From assembly GCA_026707585.1 (NCBI GenBank), contig JAPOWQ010000042.1, positions 1 to 39,447 of the forward strand: a stretch of 39,447 nucleotides of DNA. The letters run 5' to 3'. The notes below the pieces were generated by a model, which was not told where the DNA came from, ran no database searches, and saw only the letters and a list, made by a program, of their open reading frames with translations. Both the position numbers and the translations under genes were made by a program. The first letter of the stretch is position 1, and each line of letters opens with the position of its first letter. The DNA comes from Chloroflexota bacterium. Its GTDB lineage: Bacteria > Chloroflexota > UBA11872. Below are positions 1-9,338 of this stretch, piece by piece.

Positions 1-746
<746 letters not shown>

Positions 747-798
747 TCAGGCCGCGGTCGCACGGCACCCACACTCGGCGACAGCATGGGAGAGCACA

Positions 799-2031
799 TT
801 GAGTAGCACGTTCGCGCAGGCCGCCCGCCTGCTGTTCACCTCCGAGTCCGTAACCGAGGGCCACCCCGACAAGCTGTGCGACCAAGTCTCGGACGCGATC
901 CTGGACGCCTACCTCCAGGCCGATCCCAAGGCCCGCGTGGCGTGCGAGACGGCGGCCTCCACCGGCCTGGTGCTGGTGTTCGGCGAGATCACGGCCGGCG
1001 GCGACAACGTGGACATCCCCAAGGTCGTGCGCCGCACCGTCGGCGAAATCGGCTACACCCACTCGGATCACGGCTTCGACGCCGAGACCTGCGGCGTGGC
1101 CGTCTCCGTCAAGGAACAGTCGGCCGACATCAAGATGGGCGTCGACGAAGCGCTGGAAGTGCGCGACCTGGACGGCGACTACGCCGAGCTCGAAGGCCTG
1201 GGCGCCGGCGACCAGGGGATGATGTACGGCTACGCCTGCGACGAGACGCCGGAACTCATGCCGGCGCCCATCGCCCTGGCCCACCGCGCTGCCCGCCAGC
1301 TGGCCGCCGTGCGCAAGGACGGCACGCTTCCCTGGCTGCGGCCCGACGGCAAGTCGCAGGTCACCGTCGAGTACCGCTACGGCCAGCCGGCCCGCGTGGA
1401 CACGGTCGCGCTGGCCGCCCAGCACGCCGACGAGATCGACAGCGACACGATCGAGCGCGAGTTGGTCGAGAACGTCATCCGCGAAGTCGTCCCGTCGGAG
1501 TGGATCGACGACGAGACCCGCTTCATCGTCAACGGCACCGGCCGCTTCGTCATCGGCGGTCCCATGGGCGACGCCGGGCTGACCGGCCGCAAGATCATCG
1601 TGGACACCTACGGCGGCATGGCCCGCCACGGCGGCGGCGCCTTCTCCGGCAAGGACCCGACCAAGGTCGACCGCTCCGCCAACTACGCCGCCCGCTGGGT
1701 CGCCAAGAATGTCGTCGCGGCCGGCTTGGCCCAGAGGTTTGAGCTGCAACTGGCCTACGTCATCGGCAAGGCCGAGCCGGTCTCCGTCAACATCGAGACC
1801 TTTGGAACCGGAACCGTTCCCGACTCCGACATCGAAGCCGCCGTCCGCGAGGTCTTCGACCTCCGCCCCGGCGTGATCATTCGCGACCTCGGCCTGCGCC
1901 GGCCGCTCTACCGGCAGGTGGCCGCCTACGGTCACTTCGGCCGCGACGACCTGGCCGACGTTCCCTGGGAACAGACCAACCGCGCCGCGGACCTGGCGCG
2001 GCTCTGCGCGGTGGAAGCGGCCATCGGCTAA
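799..2031 (+). CDS. metK: S-adenosylmethionine synthetase
   Basis: Makes S-adenosylmethionine from methionine and ATP. The 410-residue protein has the expected length. It shows SVTEGHPDK near residues 17-25 (ATP and methionine site), [12 protein letters not shown] near 135, and the glycine-rich loop [16 protein letters not shown] near 275-290. The start is TTG, preceded by GGGAGAG; the nearby ATG at 786 runs into a stop after six codons, so TTG is preferred. It lies just after ahcY, and the pairing of SAM synthesis with SAH removal is common. A long antisense frame across it is a GC-composition shadow. Confidence 0.97.
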   Translation: MSSTFAQAARLLFTSESVTEGHPDKLCDQVSDAILDAYLQADPKARVACETAASTGLVLVFGEITAGGDNVDIPKVVRRTVGEIGYTHSDHGFDAETCGVAVSVKEQSADIKMGVDEALEVRDLDGDYAELEGLGAGDQGMMYGYACDETPELMPAPIALAHRAARQLAAVRKDGTLPWLRPDGKSQVTVEYRYGQPARVDTVALAAQHADEIDSDTIERELVENVIREVVPSEWIDDETRFIVNGTGRFVIGGPMGDAGLTGRKIIVDTYGGMARHGGGAFSGKDPTKVDRSANYAARWVAKNVVAAGLAQRFELQLAYVIGKAEPVSVNIETFGTGTVPDSDIEAAVREVFDLRPGVIIRDLGLRRPLYRQVAAYGHFGRDDLADVPWEQTNRAADLARLCAVEAAIG

Positions 2032-2042
2032 CGGAGGTTCGG

Positions 2043-2540
2043 GTGTCTGCGGTCAACGACATCCTCACGAATAACGCCGGCTTCGCCGCTCAGTTCCGCG
2101 AGGAAGCCGGTCATGCCCAACCCGCCCGTCGGCTGGCCGTCGTGGCCTGCATGGACGCCCGCCTGGATGTGTACCGGGCGCTGGGGCTGGCGCCAGGCGA
2201 CGCCCACGTCATCCGCAACGCCGGCGGCGTCGTCACCGACGACGCCATTCGCTCCCTCGTCATCTCCCAGCGCCTGCTCGGCACCCGCGAGATCATGCTC
2301 GTCCACCACACCGACTGCGGTATGCAGACCTTCACGGACGATGAGTTGAAGGACGCCGTCGAAGCCGACACCGGCCTGCGCCCGCCGTTCTCGTTCGAAC
2401 CCTTCACCGACCTCGAACAGGACGTCCGCGACTCCATCGCCCGCCTCCGGGCCAGTCCCTTCCTCCCCCACCGGGACAGCATCCGCGGCTTCATCTACGA
2501 CTGCGCGACCGGCCGCCTCAGCGAGGTGCCCCCCGCCTGA
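2043..2540 (+). CDS. Beta-class carbonic anhydrase
   Basis: Interconverts CO2 and bicarbonate with a zinc ion. The zinc ligands and catalytic dyad are visible: C36 with D38 and R40 in the CMDAR motif, and H89-x-x-C92 in HTDC. At 165 residues it belongs with the short beta-CAs, not the approximately 220-residue plant or E. coli Can type. The start is GTG with a strong GGAGG 5-6 bases upstream, only 11 bases after metK, so it may be co-transcribed. It converges on a SulP-family anion transporter, a context that suits bicarbonate handling. Short beta-CA-like proteins are not all proven enzymes. Confidence 0.9.
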   Translation: MSAVNDILTNNAGFAAQFREEAGHAQPARRLAVVACMDARLDVYRALGLAPGDAHVIRNAGGVVTDDAIRSLVISQRLLGTREIMLVHHTDCGMQTFTDDELKDAVEADTGLRPPFSFEPFTDLEQDVRDSIARLRASPFLPHRDSIRGFIYDCATGRLSEVPPA

Positions 2541-2544
2541 TCCA

Positions 2545-2572
2545 CCCGCGCCGGCTAAGGCCCCGACGCGGG
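2545..2572. terminator. Possible bidirectional hairpin between convergent genes
   Basis: CCCGCG and CGCGGG can pair across a 16-base loop in the 51-base gap between the carbonic anhydrase and SulP stop codons. There is no T-run on either side, so an intrinsic terminator is only a suggestion from position and symmetry. Confidence 0.25.
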
Positions 2573-2591
2573 CGCAGTTGCCGACGTCGTG

Positions 2592-4220
2592 CTACGCCGC
2601 CAGCAGCCGCTGCGCGACGACCCTCGCCTCGTCCTCCGTCTTCACAAAGCGGTCGGGCGGCACATGCTGTAGCGCGTTGAGCGCCTGCAGGGTGATGGCC
2701 GGCCGTCCTTCCAGGCCCATCACGATCACCTCGGTGTTCTCGGCAATGGCGCTATCGATCAGTTGCTCCACCACCAGCGCGGCGCTGTCGTCCATGTAGA
2801 CCGTGTCGGAAAAGTCCAGGATCACCACCTCGTGATCGCGCACGTCCACGCTGATCGTGCTGATCAGCTTGTTCGCCGACGCCACCGTAAAGCTGCCCCG
2901 CAGCGCCACCAGGCCGACCCGCGCCGAAAAGGCATCCGCCGTCTCTTCGTCGTCCTGGGCGCCGAAGAAGCTCCGGTCGAGTAGCGGTACCGAGACGACG
3001 CTGTCCATCTGCAGGCGCTCGAACTGGCGGGCGCTGGCCATTCCGGCGGCGATGAGGCCGATCGCCACGGCCGTGATGAGGTCCAGGAACACCGTGAGCC
3101 CCAGCGTGATCAGCATGACCAGCAGGTGTTCCCGTTGCACCCGATGAATGCGGGTCAGGAAGCGCCAGTCGATGATGTCCCAGCCGACCTTCATGAGGAT
3201 TCCCGCCAGGGCCGCGTGCGGAATCGCTTCCACGTAGCGACCCAGGCCCAGCACCAGGGCCAGCAGGATGGCCGCGCGCAGAGCGCCGGATACGGGCGTG
3301 CGGCCGCCCGCGCGCAGGTTTACCACCGTCCCCAGGGTGGCGCCGGCCCCCGGCAGGCCCCCGATCAGCCCGGCCGCAACGTTGCCGATGCCCTGGCCCA
3401 CCAACTCCCGATTCGGGTTGTGGCGCGTGCGCGTCATCGAGTCGGCGACCAGCGAGGTCAGCAGGCTGTCGATCGATCCCAGCAGCGCGATGATGATGGC
3501 CGGCTGCACCGCCCGCACCAGCACGTCCGGCGCCAGTTCCGGGAACCGCGGGGTCGGCAGACCGGTCGGCACCTCCCCGATGACCGGCGTATCGGTCAGC
3601 CACAGCACGCCCAGCAGCGTCCCTGCAAGCAGCGCCGCCAGCGTGGGCGGCAGGAACTTCCGCAGCCGGCTCGGCCAGGCCACCCCCACGGCCAACGTCA
3701 CGGCGGCAATGGCCAGGGCGCCGAAGTTGATGTCGCGTACGGCCTCGGGCCAGGCCTGCACCGCCCCTAACGGCCCGCCCGCGGCCACCGGCGTCCCCAG
3801 GAACGGCAACGTCTGCACCAGGATGATGATGATCCCCACGCCCGACATGAAGCCCGAGATCACCGAGTACGGCGTATATCCCACGAAGCGGCCGATGCGC
3901 AGCACGCCCAGCAGAATCTGGATCAGTCCCGCCATCACCGCGATGGTGAACGCCTCGGTCAGGCTCTGTGCGTGCGTGGTGACGATGACCGCCATCGCCA
4001 CGGCCATTGGGCCGGTAGGACCCGAGATCTGCGAGCGCGTCCCCCCGAACACCGCCGCGAAGAACCCCACCGCGATGGCCCCGTACAGCCCGGCCACCGG
4101 TCCCAGACCCGACGCCACCCCGAACGCCAGCGCCACGGGCAGCCCCACCACCGCCGCCGTCACCCCGCCGAACAGGTCTCCCCGGAGCGTGGGCAGGTCG
4201 TAGCTGATCTTCAGGGGCAC
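2592..4220 (-). CDS. SulP family anion transporter with STAS domain
   Basis: An inner-membrane carrier of the SLC26/SulP family, which moves sulfate, bicarbonate or other anions. The 542-residue protein begins with a short cytosolic segment ending in LRGDLFGGVTAAVVGLPVALA, followed by about 10-14 hydrophobic segments to around residue 400. A C-terminal STAS domain covers roughly 435-542 and includes DFSDTVYMDDSAA. Length and order match complete family members. The substrate cannot be read from sequence. Convergence with a carbonic anhydrase favours a bicarbonate (BicA-like) role over sulfate, but this is inference. Confidence 0.93.
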   Translation of the reverse strand: MPLKISYDLPTLRGDLFGGVTAAVVGLPVALAFGVASGLGPVAGLYGAIAVGFFAAVFGGTRSQISGPTGPMAVAMAVIVTTHAQSLTEAFTIAVMAGLIQILLGVLRIGRFVGYTPYSVISGFMSGVGIIIILVQTLPFLGTPVAAGGPLGAVQAWPEAVRDINFGALAIAAVTLAVGVAWPSRLRKFLPPTLAALLAGTLLGVLWLTDTPVIGEVPTGLPTPRFPELAPDVLVRAVQPAIIIALLGSIDSLLTSLVADSMTRTRHNPNRELVGQGIGNVAAGLIGGLPGAGATLGTVVNLRAGGRTPVSGALRAAILLALVLGLGRYVEAIPHAALAGILMKVGWDIIDWRFLTRIHRVQREHLLVMLITLGLTVFLDLITAVAIGLIAAGMASARQFERLQMDSVVSVPLLDRSFFGAQDDEETADAFSARVGLVALRGSFTVASANKLISTISVDVRDHEVVILDFSDTVYMDDSAALVVEQLIDSAIAENTEVIVMGLEGRPAITLQALNALQHVPPDRFVKTEDEARVVAQRLLAA

Positions 4221-4410
4221 CCGCTCACTCCCCGGCGCGCAATCCTTCGGCGCTTACCCTACTGTCCCCGGCTGTCGTGTGCTGAATACCGGCGAGCCTC
4301 GGCCCCTCGCAGACGGAGCTCCTCCTAAGGCATCGTCCTTAGCAAATGCCGCGGAGCGGCCAGCGCCGCATAATGGCCGCTCGAGCCCGCTTGCCCGAAG
4401 GACCCTGGCC

Positions 4411-5337
4411 ATGAGTGCGTTTACGATCGACGTCTTGCAGTCCCGCCGCATGGTGAGCTGGGACGGGCGCTTCATCACGGCGTTCAACCAGGGCCACACG
4501 CGCAACTACCTCTACCCCGTGTACACGCCGGCAGGCCAGGCCGTCACCGACGAAACGCCGGTGGACCACCCCCACCACCGCTCGATCTGGATCGCCGCCG
4601 AAGAGGTGAGCGGCTACAACTTCTACATCGAACGCGCCTACGGCGGCCGCACCGCCGGCGCGATCCGCGAAGTCGACGCCTCGTGGGAGCAACTGGCCGC
4701 GGACAAGCTGCGCGTGGTCCAGACTCTCGAGTGGCGGGGCGCCCCGGACTGGAGCGATCCAGAGGGCCGGCTCATGCTGGTTGAGACGCGCACCACCGAC
4801 ATCCAGCCCGGCGACGTCTCCAACCTGCTGACCATCCGCTCGCAGCTCGTCCCCGGTGGTGGACCCTCGGCTCCGGCTGGACGCCTGGCGGACGGCACGC
4901 CGCTGCCGGGCAAGCCCGTGGCCGGTTCGGCCAAGTCACCGGGCAGCGTGACCATTGGACCGACCAAGCACAGCTACTACGGCGTCCGCCTGGCCGACCG
5001 CCTGCACGTTACGCACGACGGCGTGATCAAGGACTCCGAGGGCCGCACCAACGAGGGCGAGATCTTCGACCAGGCCGCCGACTGGGTGGATGCCCACGGC
5101 CCCCTGGCCTTCGACAGAATCGCCGGCGTGGGCGTGCTGCCCGACGCTTCGTTCGACGGCGCCCCCTGGTTCGTCCGCGACTACGGCTCGCTCTGCATCA
5201 GCACTATGCGCATGCAGGCAGTCGAGATCACCGCCGAACAGCCCTGGGACCAGACCGTCCGCTTCGTGATCCACGACGGCGACCATGAGGACGCCGACAT
5301 CGCCGGCGAGTTTCAACGCTTCCGGGCCGGGGAGTAG
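4411..5337 (+). CDS. DUF6807 (PmoA-like) family protein
   Basis: Members of this family are often annotated as methane oxygenase PmoA but are soluble and unrelated to the true membrane subunit; their function is not established. The protein is 308 residues from the ATG at 4411, which has GAAGGA about eight bases upstream. The open frame extends upstream without a plausible ribosome site. Recognisable points are VDHPHHRSIWIA near residues 50-62 and KHSYYGVRLADRL near 190. It has no signal peptide or membrane segment. It stands alone between divergent and convergent neighbours. Confidence 0.8.
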   Translation: MSAFTIDVLQSRRMVSWDGRFITAFNQGHTRNYLYPVYTPAGQAVTDETPVDHPHHRSIWIAAEEVSGYNFYIERAYGGRTAGAIREVDASWEQLAADKLRVVQTLEWRGAPDWSDPEGRLMLVETRTTDIQPGDVSNLLTIRSQLVPGGGPSAPAGRLADGTPLPGKPVAGSAKSPGSVTIGPTKHSYYGVRLADRLHVTHDGVIKDSEGRTNEGEIFDQAADWVDAHGPLAFDRIAGVGVLPDASFDGAPWFVRDYGSLCISTMRMQAVEITAEQPWDQTVRFVIHDGDHEDADIAGEFQRFRAGE

Positions 5338-5445
5338 CGATCAGCGACCGGTGGTCGGGCGCCGGCTGTCGGAGAGGGCGATGTCGTTTCTCACCGATGT
5401 TTCGCGTGAGACATTCGCGTCCACCCCACTACGGCCGCCCTCACA

Positions 5446-6177
5446 CTAGCCGCGGCCGATGAATGGCTGGCCCACGGGCAAGACGGTGGCTTCCAGCATG
5501 TTCACGTGGTCCGGCATTGCTGCCATGGTCACGGCGGCGGTGGCCAACTCGTCCACGGTCATCATTGGTTCCTCATCCTCGCGACGCTGGGTACCAGTGC
5601 GGCGCTCCACCCAGGTGTTGCCGGGGTTTAGGCAACTGCACGACACGCCGTGGGCGCGGCCTTCGAGGGCGATGACCTGGGTGAGACCCCAGAGCCCGAA
5701 CTTGGAGGCGCTGTAGGAAGCCGACGACGGTCGCACCCGCTGCGAGGAGATGCTGGCGACGTTGATGATGCGGCCACGCCCGGCCGCCGCCATCACCCGC
5801 AGCGCGGCGCGTGCGCAGAGAAACGGCCCGGTGAGGTTGACGTCGATCGTGCGCTGCCAGGCGTCCAGCGTCATGTCCACCAGCGGGGCGTGTTCGGCGA
5901 CGCCGGCGTTGTTGACCAGCACGTCGAGTTGGCCGAAGCGCTCGAGGGTTGCAGCAATCAGGGCGTTCACGGCTTTTTCATCGGTGACGTCCGTCGGAAT
6001 GGCCGCGACCTTGGCGCCCAGTCGACGAAACTCGTCGGCGGCTTCTTCCAACAGTGCTGCGTCTCGGGCCGCCAGCGCCAGGTTGGCCCCGGCGAGCGCG
6101 AATCCACGAGCGATGCCGCGGCCGATGCCGCGGTTCGAGCCGGTCACGATCGCGACCTTGCCGTCCAGTACGCCCAT
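5446..6177 (-). CDS. SDR family oxidoreductase
   Basis: A classical short-chain dehydrogenase/reductase, NAD(P)-dependent. The 243 residues contain the cofactor loop TGSNRGIG at 12-19, NNAG at 89-92, an Asn at 114, a Ser at 142-145, and the catalytic Y155-x3-K159. The region after the active site that sets substrate specificity gives no obvious substrate. It is transcribed away from the tRNA gene and probably by itself. It resembles 3-oxoacyl-ACP reductase FabG-type enzymes, but nothing in the context supports fatty acid synthesis. Confidence 0.9.
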   Translation of the reverse strand: MGVLDGKVAIVTGSNRGIGRGIARGFALAGANLALAARDAALLEEAADEFRRLGAKVAAIPTDVTDEKAVNALIAATLERFGQLDVLVNNAGVAEHAPLVDMTLDAWQRTIDVNLTGPFLCARAALRVMAAAGRGRIINVASISSQRVRPSSASYSASKFGLWGLTQVIALEGRAHGVSCSCLNPGNTWVERRTGTQRREDEEPMMTVDELATAAVTMAAMPDHVNMLEATVLPVGQPFIGRG

Positions 6178-6273
6178 TCGTCCCTCCGCCTCCCCGTCAA
6201 TCCATGCGCATTATGCGAAGCCGCCGGCAGGCGCAGGCTCAGGCAGTTTGCGCGTCGCTGGGTAAGCTCAGAT

Positions 6274-6349
6274 GGGCTGGTAGCTCAGTTGGCAGAGCAG
6301 CGGACTTTTAATCCGAAGGTCGTGGGTTCGAGACCCACCCGGCCCACCA
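6274..6349 (+). tRNA. tRNA-Lys (anticodon UUU)
   Basis: A 76-base cloverleaf with encoded CCA. The 7-bp acceptor (GGGCTGG with CCGGCCC) contains one G-T wobble. The loop CTTTTAA carries anticodon TTT on a GCGGA/TCCGA stem with one mismatch at its outer pair. The T arm contains GGTTCGAGACC. The gene marks the left edge of the accessory region: ordinary chromosomal genes end here and fragments, repeats and defence genes begin. This is typical of islands inserted at tRNA 3' ends, although no integrase or second copy of the tRNA 3' end was found in the window. Confidence 0.95.
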
Positions 6350-6735
6350 GGTTTGGGAAGCCCCTTTTGAGGGTCTCAGAAGTCGCCGGAAACGGCCGAT
6401 TGCCAACATTTTGCCAACATCCGCCAACATTTCTTCTAGGGCCTCGGCAGATTCAGGCCAAGTTGAAGCAGCATCTGCGGGTCGACGAGGTACGTCTCCG
6501 ACGGTGTCAGCCCGCTGCTCGGCAGGCGGCTGGACGCCGGGCTACACGTGGGCGTAGGTGCGAGCGTCTGCGTGATTCACGGCTAGCGCAACTGCTCGAG
6601 ACGCGCGACGGAGAGGCGTCGCCGTCAGCGAAGAGACTCTGCTCTCAGGGCCGTTTATGAGATGTCATCGACCAGTTGCAGGTCGTGCGCTAGGTAAGAC
6701 TCGACTCGGAGGTGGCGGCGCTCGCCGCCTGCGGG
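6350..6735. other. Gene-free junction after tRNA-Lys with GCCAACAT triplet repeat
   Basis: No convincing gene. The octamer GCCAACAT occurs three times at 6402, 6413 and 6423, spaced 11 and 10 bases apart. It sits about 50 bases after the tRNA and could be a binding-site array or part of an attachment region. The remaining sequence up to the helicase fragment has no recognisable product. Confidence 0.4.
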
Positions 6736-7652
6736 CCGGGGAGCGCCTGGCGGGCCGCCGGGTGCTGGTCTACGCCACGCACACGGGGACCCGGGACATT
6801 ACCGAACGGATGGACGACATCCTCATCCGGCACTGTTTCCACGTCGCCGTGATGAAGGCCGCCGCCGTGCCCCCGGAACGCCGCGAGGCGTGGGTGGCGC
6901 GGAAGGTCACAGCGGGCATCGATGTCCTGATTTGCCACACCCGACTAGTGCAGACCGGCCTCGATCTGGTGGACTTCCCCACGATCTGCTGGTATGAGGC
7001 CGACTACTCGGTCCGCACCATGCGGCAAGTCTCGCGCCGCTCGTGTCGCATCGGCCAAACCCGCCCGGTCAAGGTCGTGTTCTTCGCCTATCGGAACACC
7101 CTCCAGGCCGACGCGCTGAAGCTGGTGGCCAAGAAGCTGCAGAGCTCTCTGGCCGTCGAGGGGGAACTGCCCGAGGACGGCCTGGCCGCCTACGGCGACG
7201 ATGGCGACGACCTGCTGCTGGCGCTGGCCCGCCAGGTCGGCAACGGGGCGACGGACGGCGAGACCGTCGAGGATGTCTTCGCACAAGCCACAAGTGCCGC
7301 GGCCGCGGCCAAGGAGCTGCTGGTGGACGACGGCTGGCAGGCGGTTGAGGCAGAGCCGGAAGCCGTCGACGTCAACAGCAACGGCGTGACCGGCAACGGC
7401 CATCCCAAAGCCATAGGCCTCGGACCGAGCGTCGAGCCGGACCTGGGGAACTGTCACCATGCCAACGGTAACGGGCACCACCACAAGGGGTCGGCGCCGC
7501 GGCCATCGCTGTTCACCTGGGCAGAGTTCGTGGCGGAGGCTCCAGTCAAGTCCAGGGGCCGAAAGCGGAGGCCGCAGCCCGCTACGGCGTCTCTCTTCGA
7601 GTAGGCGTTGGAACAGGAGCGAGCCGTCGAGCCTGCCGGCTCAGCCGGATAA
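6657..7652 (+). pseudogene. SNF2-type helicase, C-terminal remnant with premature TAG
   Basis: Only the second RecA-like lobe and tail of a superfamily II helicase remain. Recognisable sequence starts near 6740. Motif V/VI-like segments are LVQTGLDLVDFP, then RQVSRRSCRIGQ with the arginine-finger region, then a variable tail with TWAEFVAEAPVK. The first lobe with Walker A and DEAH is missing, and the first ~28 codons after the ATG at 6657 look random. The open frame ends at TAG 7602-7604. Another copy of the same tail at 10.6 kb has TGG there (FEWALEQERA), so the ancestral frame probably ran on to TAA at 7650-7652. It seems to be a non-functional leftover of a mobile-element helicase. The call as SNF2 type is from motif order. 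Confidence 0.75.
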
Positions 7653-7757
7653 GACTATGGAGGATACGGAGGAGGCCATTGCGGCATCAGCGATGGCCTC
7701 CTCTGACTCTCCATGTATGGAGCTCATTCGCGTTTCGGGACCTACGCTCCCGCGTGC
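7501..7757 (+). repeat. Helicase-tail repeat, copy 1
   Basis: First of three related stretches. Each holds the codons for a W-A-E-F tail motif followed by an Arg/Lys-rich stretch, then a GAGG/CCTC hairpin, then a CATGTATG box. Homology to copy 2 continues roughly to GCTCCCGCGTGCG at the right end. This copy is still attached to the helicase remnant. The others are at 8314-8560 and 10465-10815. Confidence 0.7.
7669..7719 (+). terminator. Two-hairpin element, copy 1
   Basis: GAGGAGGCCAT (7669-7679) pairs perfectly with ATGGCCTCCTC (7693-7703), extendable by a wobble and two inner pairs. Nine bases later CTCCAT and ATGGAG form a second small hairpin around CATGTATG. There is no long T-run, so a terminator role is possible but not certain. 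Confidence 0.5.
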
Positions 7758-7991
7758 GATCTTTCTTGCTGTTCCGAAGTCCCGCAAACTGGAAGAACAG
7801 CAGTTGGAGGGGTACACCTTGAAACGGAGACGCATGAGAGACTTGGACGCCGCAGCGCCCACCCCTGCAGGGAACGGAAGGTGCAGGCGCGGTGTGGCAG
7901 TGGTTTCGCAAGCGACAGTGATCGACCCTGCGGGCTGCGTAGAGCATCTTCGGGTGCCAGTCCCGGGGCCACGATCTGATCGCCGTCGACA

Positions 7992-8267
7992 ATGAGGGGC
8001 GGACGCGTGACACCGCGAGGCACTGGCCCTTATCGCGTCTACGTGCACCGATCGGCGAGCCAGGCCAACGTCCATGCGGTCGGCTGCCCGTACCTTGGGC
8101 AGCATGGCGGGCTACAGCCAGGCCATCCGGAGAACTGCCGATACTCCGACCCCATCGCCACATTCGAGGATGCCTGGGAGTGGGCGTGGACGCGGAACAG
8201 GCGGGTGACGCACGCCTGCACGCGCTGCCTCCCCGACCGTGAGGACAACCGGTGGGTGACGCGCTGA
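7992..8267 (+). CDS. Small Cys/His-rich protein, 91 aa, function unknown
   Basis: A probable real gene because the pattern is ordered, not random: VHAVGCPYL near residues 27-35, a Trp-rich alpha segment (FEDAWEWAW) near 58-66, and CTRC near 75-78. Two cysteine-bearing ends separated by a helix are seen in small zinc-binding proteins that start with a His-x3-Cys-Pro-Tyr element. A GTG at 8007 is an alternative start. It is the only cargo between helicase-tail copies 1 and 2. No catalytic function can be assigned. Confidence 0.55.
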   Translation: MRGGRVTPRGTGPYRVYVHRSASQANVHAVGCPYLGQHGGLQPGHPENCRYSDPIATFEDAWEWAWTRNRRVTHACTRCLPDREDNRWVTR

Positions 8268-8313
8268 CCCTCGCCTCATGACCGCCTTCTGCCCCCTATG
8301 AGGTCGTGCCGTT

Positions 8314-8560
8314 TCTGCTCCTGTCTCCTGGGCGGAGTTCATGGCCGAGCCGTCGGCGAAGCCCACGAGCCGCCGCCGCACGGCTCAGGCCCTGGCGCTG
8401 TCCCTGTTCGAGCGAGTGTTGGATCGGGAGCCGGCGCGGCTCGGAGCGGGACGCTAGCTCCCAAACGTGGGGGAGGACACCAAATCCAGGTGACCTCTGC
8501 CGCACACTCATGTATGCGGCCATTTTGCCGTTCAGGCAATACTGCTCCCGTGCGGCCATG
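8314..8560 (+). repeat. Helicase-tail repeat, copy 2
   Basis: Reads SWAEFMAEPSAK, an Arg-rich stretch, then LSLFERVLDREPARLGAGR and stop, collinear with the end of the helicase remnant, followed by the paired hairpins. No helicase core precedes it, so it is a detached tail. At the codon where copy 1 has TAG, this copy has CGA. Confidence 0.65.
8473..8516 (+). terminator. Two-hairpin element, copy 2
   Basis: GAGGACACC (8473-8481) faces GGTGACCTC (8489-8497) with one A-A mismatch and a seven-base loop. CATGTATG follows 12 bases later (8509-8516). Sequence differs from the other copies but pairing is kept. Confidence 0.4.
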
Positions 8561-8654
8561 CTTGGGCCATGTGTGCGGGGACTCTTCGTTGCCGCGAGAC
8601 TCAGCGAAAGGGTAAGACGATATGTGTATGAGAACGCACTGAAAGGGAACGGCG

Positions 8655-8945
8655 ATGACGACCGCAGATCCCCCGGCGCGACAGCGCAGGCCCCGCGAAG
8701 AGGCAGCCCGCCTGGGCAGAGAGATATACGAGCGAGACTTCCTGCCGCAGGTCGAAGCCGGCCATCACGGTGAGTACGTCGCAATCGATGTTGAGACCGG
8801 GGATCGGGCAATAGCCGACAGTGAGAGTGGCGCAGCGGACCGTCTGAGAGCGCAGCGCCCCGGCGCTGTCGATGTCTTGGTCGAGTGAGTCGGGTACCGG
8901 GCGCTTCGCAGCTTCGGGGCCTGGTCGCTGCGGAGGAGGGAGTGA
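8655..8945 (+). pseudogene. Small partner of AA-clan protease, with premature TGA
   Basis: The open part gives 77 residues, with EIYERDFLPQVEAGHHGEYVAIDVETGDR in the middle. I recognise this as the short protein usually encoded just upstream of retropepsin-like proteases in bacteria. It stops at TGA 8886-8888, but the same frame continues with VGYRALRSFGAW, which fits the family's usual C-terminal VGYR(A/T)VH(x)FG, and ends at TGA 8943-8945. That end overlaps the protease GTG by the bases GTGA, the usual translational coupling. An Arg codon CGA changed to TGA explains the break. AAAGGGA lies upstream of the ATG. It may be an antitoxin-like partner, but that is unproven. Confidence 0.6.
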
Positions 8946-9313
8946 TCGTAGGGGCCGTGAATTCTGCCTATGAAGCGGTGTTGACCCTTCAGCTGTAGGG
9001 CCCGGAAGGGCGGACGCGCGACATCCAGACCGTTATCGACACCGGCTACACTGGCGCCTTGACGTTGCCGACCGCCGTGGTTGCTGCCTTGGGGTTGTTG
9101 TTTTCACACATGGGCCGGGCGTTCCTGGCAATCGATGACGTTGTGAGCTTCGATGTCCATGATGTGATCGTGTTCTGGGACGGCCAGCCGAGAAATATCA
9201 AGGCCGACCCGACCGGCAGCACCCCCACTGGTGGGATGTCCCTGCTCGACGGTCATGACGTGAGCATCCAGGTGCGTAACGGTGGGCGTGTCCTGATACA
9301 GGATGCCGCATAG
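8942..9313 (+). pseudogene. Retropepsin-like (clan AA) aspartic protease, with premature TAG
   Basis: A small single-domain aspartic protease of about 123 residues. Translation from GTG 8942 (GGAGG just upstream) gives the usual N-terminus, then TAG at 8996-8998 (codon 19) interrupts the first strand just before GPEGR. After the stop the frame continues with the catalytic VIDTGYTGALTLP (D-T-G), a second half with RAFLAIDDV and VFWDGQPR, and a C-terminal LLDGHDVSIQV. Everything except the stop matches an intact protein. A Trp, Gln or Arg codon is the likely original. It is coupled to the broken gene before it, so the pair appears inactivated twice. Confidence 0.7.
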
Positions 9314-9338
9314 CAATGCAAATCGCACGGCGGATCGG

